64,000 bases of DNA from Pandoraea communis (GTDB lineage: Bacteria > Pseudomonadota > Gammaproteobacteria > Burkholderiales > Burkholderiaceae): contig NZ_CABPSJ010000006.1 in assembly GCF_902459745.1 (NCBI RefSeq), positions 310,001 through 374,000 of the forward strand, given 5' to 3'. Of the stretch, positions 62,062-64,000 are shown in pieces. A program made the position numbers and the translations under genes. Within the stretch, counting starts at the first letter, position 1. Each line of letters starts with the position of its first letter. The notes beneath the pieces were generated by a model. The model worked only from the letters and a program-made list of their open reading frames with translations. It was not told the origin of the DNA and did not search any database.

Positions 62062-62871
62062 TTAGACGAAGCGCACACCGATGGCGCCGAGCGGGCCGTA
62101 GTCTGCGTGGAAGACGTCGCCCGCTGCACAGGCCACGGGCCGCGTAAACGACCCCGCCAGTACGATTTCGCCGGCCTGCAACCCTTCGTCGAATGCCCCC
62201 AGCTTGTTGGCGAGCCACGCAATGCCGTTGCCGGGATGGTTGAGTACGGCCGCACTCAGGCCCGACTCTTCAATCACGCCATTGCGATAGAGCAGTGCAC
62301 CTGTCCAGCGCAGGTCGACCGCGTCCGGCTTCACGGGACGCCCGCCAAGAATCACCGCCGCATTGGCCGCGTTGTCGGCAATCGTGTCGAAGACCTTGCG
62401 CGGCGCTTTCGTGTCGCGGTCGAACAGCTCGATGCGGCCGTCGATCAATTCGAGTGCCGGCGTCACCCATGCGGTGGCGTCGAGCACGTCGAACAGCGTG
62501 ACACCCGGCCCCTTGAGCGGCTTGGCCAGAATGAATGCCAACTCCACTTCGAGGCGCGGCACGATGAAGCGCGAGGCCTCGAGCGTCGCGCCGTCGGCCA
62601 CGAGCATGTCGTCGAGCAGCGTGCCGTGATCGGGTTCGGCGATCTGCGCGGCAACCTGCATGGCGCGCGACGTCAGCCCGATCTTGTGCCCGATCATGCG
62701 ACGGCCTTGCGCGTACTTCAATGCCAGCCACGCTTGCGAAATCGCGTAGCTGTCGGCGATCGTCATGTCGGGATAGCGGCGGGAAAACTGCATGACAGGC
62801 GTGCGGCTGCGCTCGGCATCGTGCAGCTCGCGGGCAAGGGCCTGATGAGTCGAGGCATCGAGCGTCGGCAT
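62062..62871 (-). CDS. hpaH: 2-oxo-hept-4-ene-1,7-dioate hydratase, HpaH-like
   Basis: This 269-residue hydratase adds water to the dienoate before aldol cleavage. It belongs to the MhpD/HpaH group of the FAH superfamily, with [30 protein letters not shown] and [18 protein letters not shown]. It is the first gene of the operon. The start is ATG 62871; the frame is open upstream without homology. An 18-bp motif shared with the LysR gene lies 85 bp upstream. Confidence 0.9.
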   Translation of the reverse strand: MPTLDASTHQALARELHDAERSRTPVMQFSRRYPDMTIADSYAISQAWLALKYAQGRRMIGHKIGLTSRAMQVAAQIAEPDHGTLLDDMLVADGATLEASRFIVPRLEVELAFILAKPLKGPGVTLFDVLDATAWVTPALELIDGRIELFDRDTKAPRKVFDTIADNAANAAVILGGRPVKPDAVDLRWTGALLYRNGVIEESGLSAAVLNHPGNGIAWLANKLGAFDEGLQAGEIVLAGSFTRPVACAAGDVFHADYGPLGAIGVRFV

Positions 62872-62956
62872 CGCGTTGTCTCCATGGCACCGCCCGGCGC
62901 AGGCGGCGTGTTTTGTCGGTCGATAGCCGCTATTCTTACGGTCGCCCGCGCCACCG

Positions 62957-62974
62957 ACAATCAATCGATTTTGG
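62957..62974. promoter_or_regulatory. Shared 18-bp motif before hpaH
   Basis: ACAATCAATCGATTTTGG here is the exact reverse complement of the motif at 56577-56594 before the LysR gene. An 18-bp identity at only these two gene starts, one of them the regulator, strongly suggests the regulator's binding site. Confidence 0.75.
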
Positions 62975-63230
62975 GCGATTCATAAGTAAAACTGGATAAT
63001 CGTGCGGCGCCTGATGCGTCCCGTCCGCGCGGAATGCCCCCGCTGGCGCCAGACCGCCGCATCTTCAACCGTGCGTTGAACCCCGTCCGGCGAAGCCCGC
63101 CTTTCAGCCTTTCTCCACGCTTCACAACGCCATTGACCGACTTCTGCTGGCAACCTCGGCATTTCTCGTCACTTTCGTCTTCCGTCCCTGCCTCCGCCGA
63201 CCATTGGCGCTCGAGACTCAGGAAGACAAA

Positions 63231-63260
63231 TTAGAAATGAGAGTGATTTGCATTTATAAT
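63231..63260 (+). promoter_or_regulatory. Fur-box-like site over the receptor promoter
   Basis: AATGAGAGTGATTTGCATT at 63236-63254 closely resembles the Fur consensus built from GATAAT-type repeats. It overlaps the spacer before a perfect TATAAT at 63255-63260. Such placement would block transcription when iron is plentiful. Confidence 0.65.
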
Positions 63261-63371
63261 CTGCGACGCTTTATTACGACGCGTTACGCGTAACGATACG
63301 AACGCCGCTGTCTCCGATTTTGCCGGCGGCTAGCGCTCGCCACACTCTCGCAGTTACGAAGGTCAGCCAAG

Positions 63372-64000
63372 ATGAAGATGTCCGTAAGTCGCCGTATGCA
63401 CGTGGCCGCCGACGCCGCGAGCACGGTTAGCGCCGCCAGTCCCATTCAAGTCGATCGCCTCACCTCCCCGGCTCGTCGCCCCCGCGCCACCGTCTGTGCC
63501 GCTGCGTTGCTTATGGCAACGCTCGGCATCGCCCATGCGCAGCAGACGACACCGGCCAACCCAGCCGCAGAAGCCAAGGCCGACGTCGAACTCGGCGCGG
63601 TCAATGTCTCGGGCGACTGGCTCGGCACCGGACTCGACAACAGCGCGAAAACGTTTCCCGGCGCGCGCACCGTCGTGAAGAAGCAGCAGATAGAGGAATC
63701 CGGTGCGACGAGCATCGGCGACGTCATGCGCCGCATTCCGGGGGTGCAAGCCACGGACAACTCGGGCACCGCCGGCAGCGCCATTTCGCTGAACATCGGG
63801 GTACGCGGTCTATCCGGCCGATTCACGCCGCGTTCGACCGTGCTGCTCGACGGCGTTCCCATGGCGGTGGCCCCTTATGGCCAGCCGCAGTTGTCGTTCG
63901 CCCCGGTGAGTCTGTTCAACATCGAGAGCATCGACGTGGTGCGCAGCGGCGGCGCCGTGCGCTATGGGCCGCAGAACGTAGGCGGGGTGATCAACTTCAA
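63372..64000 (+). CDS. TonB-dependent receptor, N-terminal part (runs off the window)
   Basis: The first 209 codons encode an outer-membrane TonB-dependent receptor. After an unusually long basic N-region (about 43 residues) comes a signal core, CAAALLMATLGIAHA, and the mature start QQTTPANP. The plug domain follows: ARTVVKKQQIEESGATSIGDVMRRIPGVQ, NIGVRGLSGRFTPRSTVLLDGVPMAVAPYGQPQ and IDVVRSGGAVRYGPQNVGGVINF. The RFTPRSTVLLDG pattern resembles FecA-type siderophore receptors. The barrel lies outside the window. The Fur-like site upstream fits an iron-uptake role. The start could also be one of the next Met codons. Confidence 0.88.
   Translation, partial: MKMSVSRRMHVAADAASTVSAASPIQVDRLTSPARRPRATVCAAALLMATLGIAHAQQTTPANPAAEAKADVELGAVNVSGDWLGTGLDNSAKTFPGARTVVKKQQIEESGATSIGDVMRRIPGVQATDNSGTAGSAISLNIGVRGLSGRFTPRSTVLLDGVPMAVAPYGQPQLSFAPVSLFNIESIDVVRSGGAVRYGPQNVGGVINF

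Larger units (their letters stand above)
62872..63371. other. Intergenic region between hpaH and the TonB-dependent receptor
   Basis: This 500-bp region contains the hpa operator motif (62957-62974), a Fur-box-like site with a -10 (63231-63260) and a perfect palindrome, CGTTACGCGTAACG, at 63282-63295. No gene is visible. The two transcripts diverge from it. Confidence 0.6.

Overview
The window is 64 kb of GC-rich chromosomal DNA from a betaproteobacterium of the order Burkholderiales. The gene order (gltB, dgt-aroB-aroK-pilus genes/ponA, cyaY, lysA, ccs genes, engB, hemB, dsbD-cutA, then a complete S10/spc/alpha/str ribosomal cluster) and the protein sequences fit Burkholderiaceae. Pandoraea is my best guess, but genus level is inference. 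I see no rRNA, tRNA, CRISPR array, prophage or complete insertion sequence.

Layout. 1-5.3 kb: 5' part of gltB, a REP-associated tyrosine transposase with flanking GGGGTCA repeats, two tandem OmpW-type porins each closed by a terminator, and a DUF883 membrane-anchor protein. 5.3-12.7 kb, minus strand: dgt, aroB, aroK and a condensed type IV pilus block, pilM-pilN followed by one 855-residue gene joining a PilO-like inner-membrane part to a PilQ-type secretin. 12.9-24.4 kb: PBP1a, frataxin CyaY, an LptM-like lipoprotein, lysA, the MsrPQ periplasmic repair pair, the CcsB-ResB system II cytochrome c maturation pair, a dihaem cytochrome c4 and EngB. 24.4-28.6 kb: an intergenic region with a strong candidate small RNA carrying an anti-Shine-Dalgarno loop, then hemB, dsbD and cutA. 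28.7-48.1 kb, all minus strand: rpsL-rpsG-fusA-tuf-rpsJ, rplC to rpsQ, rplN to rpmJ, and rpsM to rplQ. Three near-consensus promoters are visible: before rpsL, between rpsJ and rplC, and between rpsQ and rplN. 48.2-55.4 kb, accessory: a MocR-type regulator, an unrecognised Pro/Ala-rich protein, a HAD hydrolase, an AraC regulator, a HemJ/CopD-like membrane protein, a DUF4148 protein, a dienelactone hydrolase and a DUF302 protein. 55.6-62.9 kb: a homoprotocatechuate-type meta-cleavage operon (hpaH-hpaI-hpaE-hpaD-hpaG-panE-like) followed by its likely LysR regulator. 63.2-64 kb: the start of a TonB-dependent receptor behind a Fur-box-like site.

How the genes work together. DsbD, ResB/CcsB and cytochrome c4 form an envelope thiol and cytochrome theme, with MsrPQ repairing oxidised periplasmic proteins. 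The hpa genes would carry an extradiol-cleaved aromatic (homoprotocatechuate or a close analogue) to pyruvate and succinate semialdehyde. An identical 18-bp site lies upstream of both hpaH and the lysR gene, linking regulator to operon. Most notable for follow-up are the anti-Shine-Dalgarno small RNA next to hemB, the PilO-PilQ fusion, the shared hpa operator, and the hairpins built into or next to promoters of the ribosomal operons and the ccs genes.
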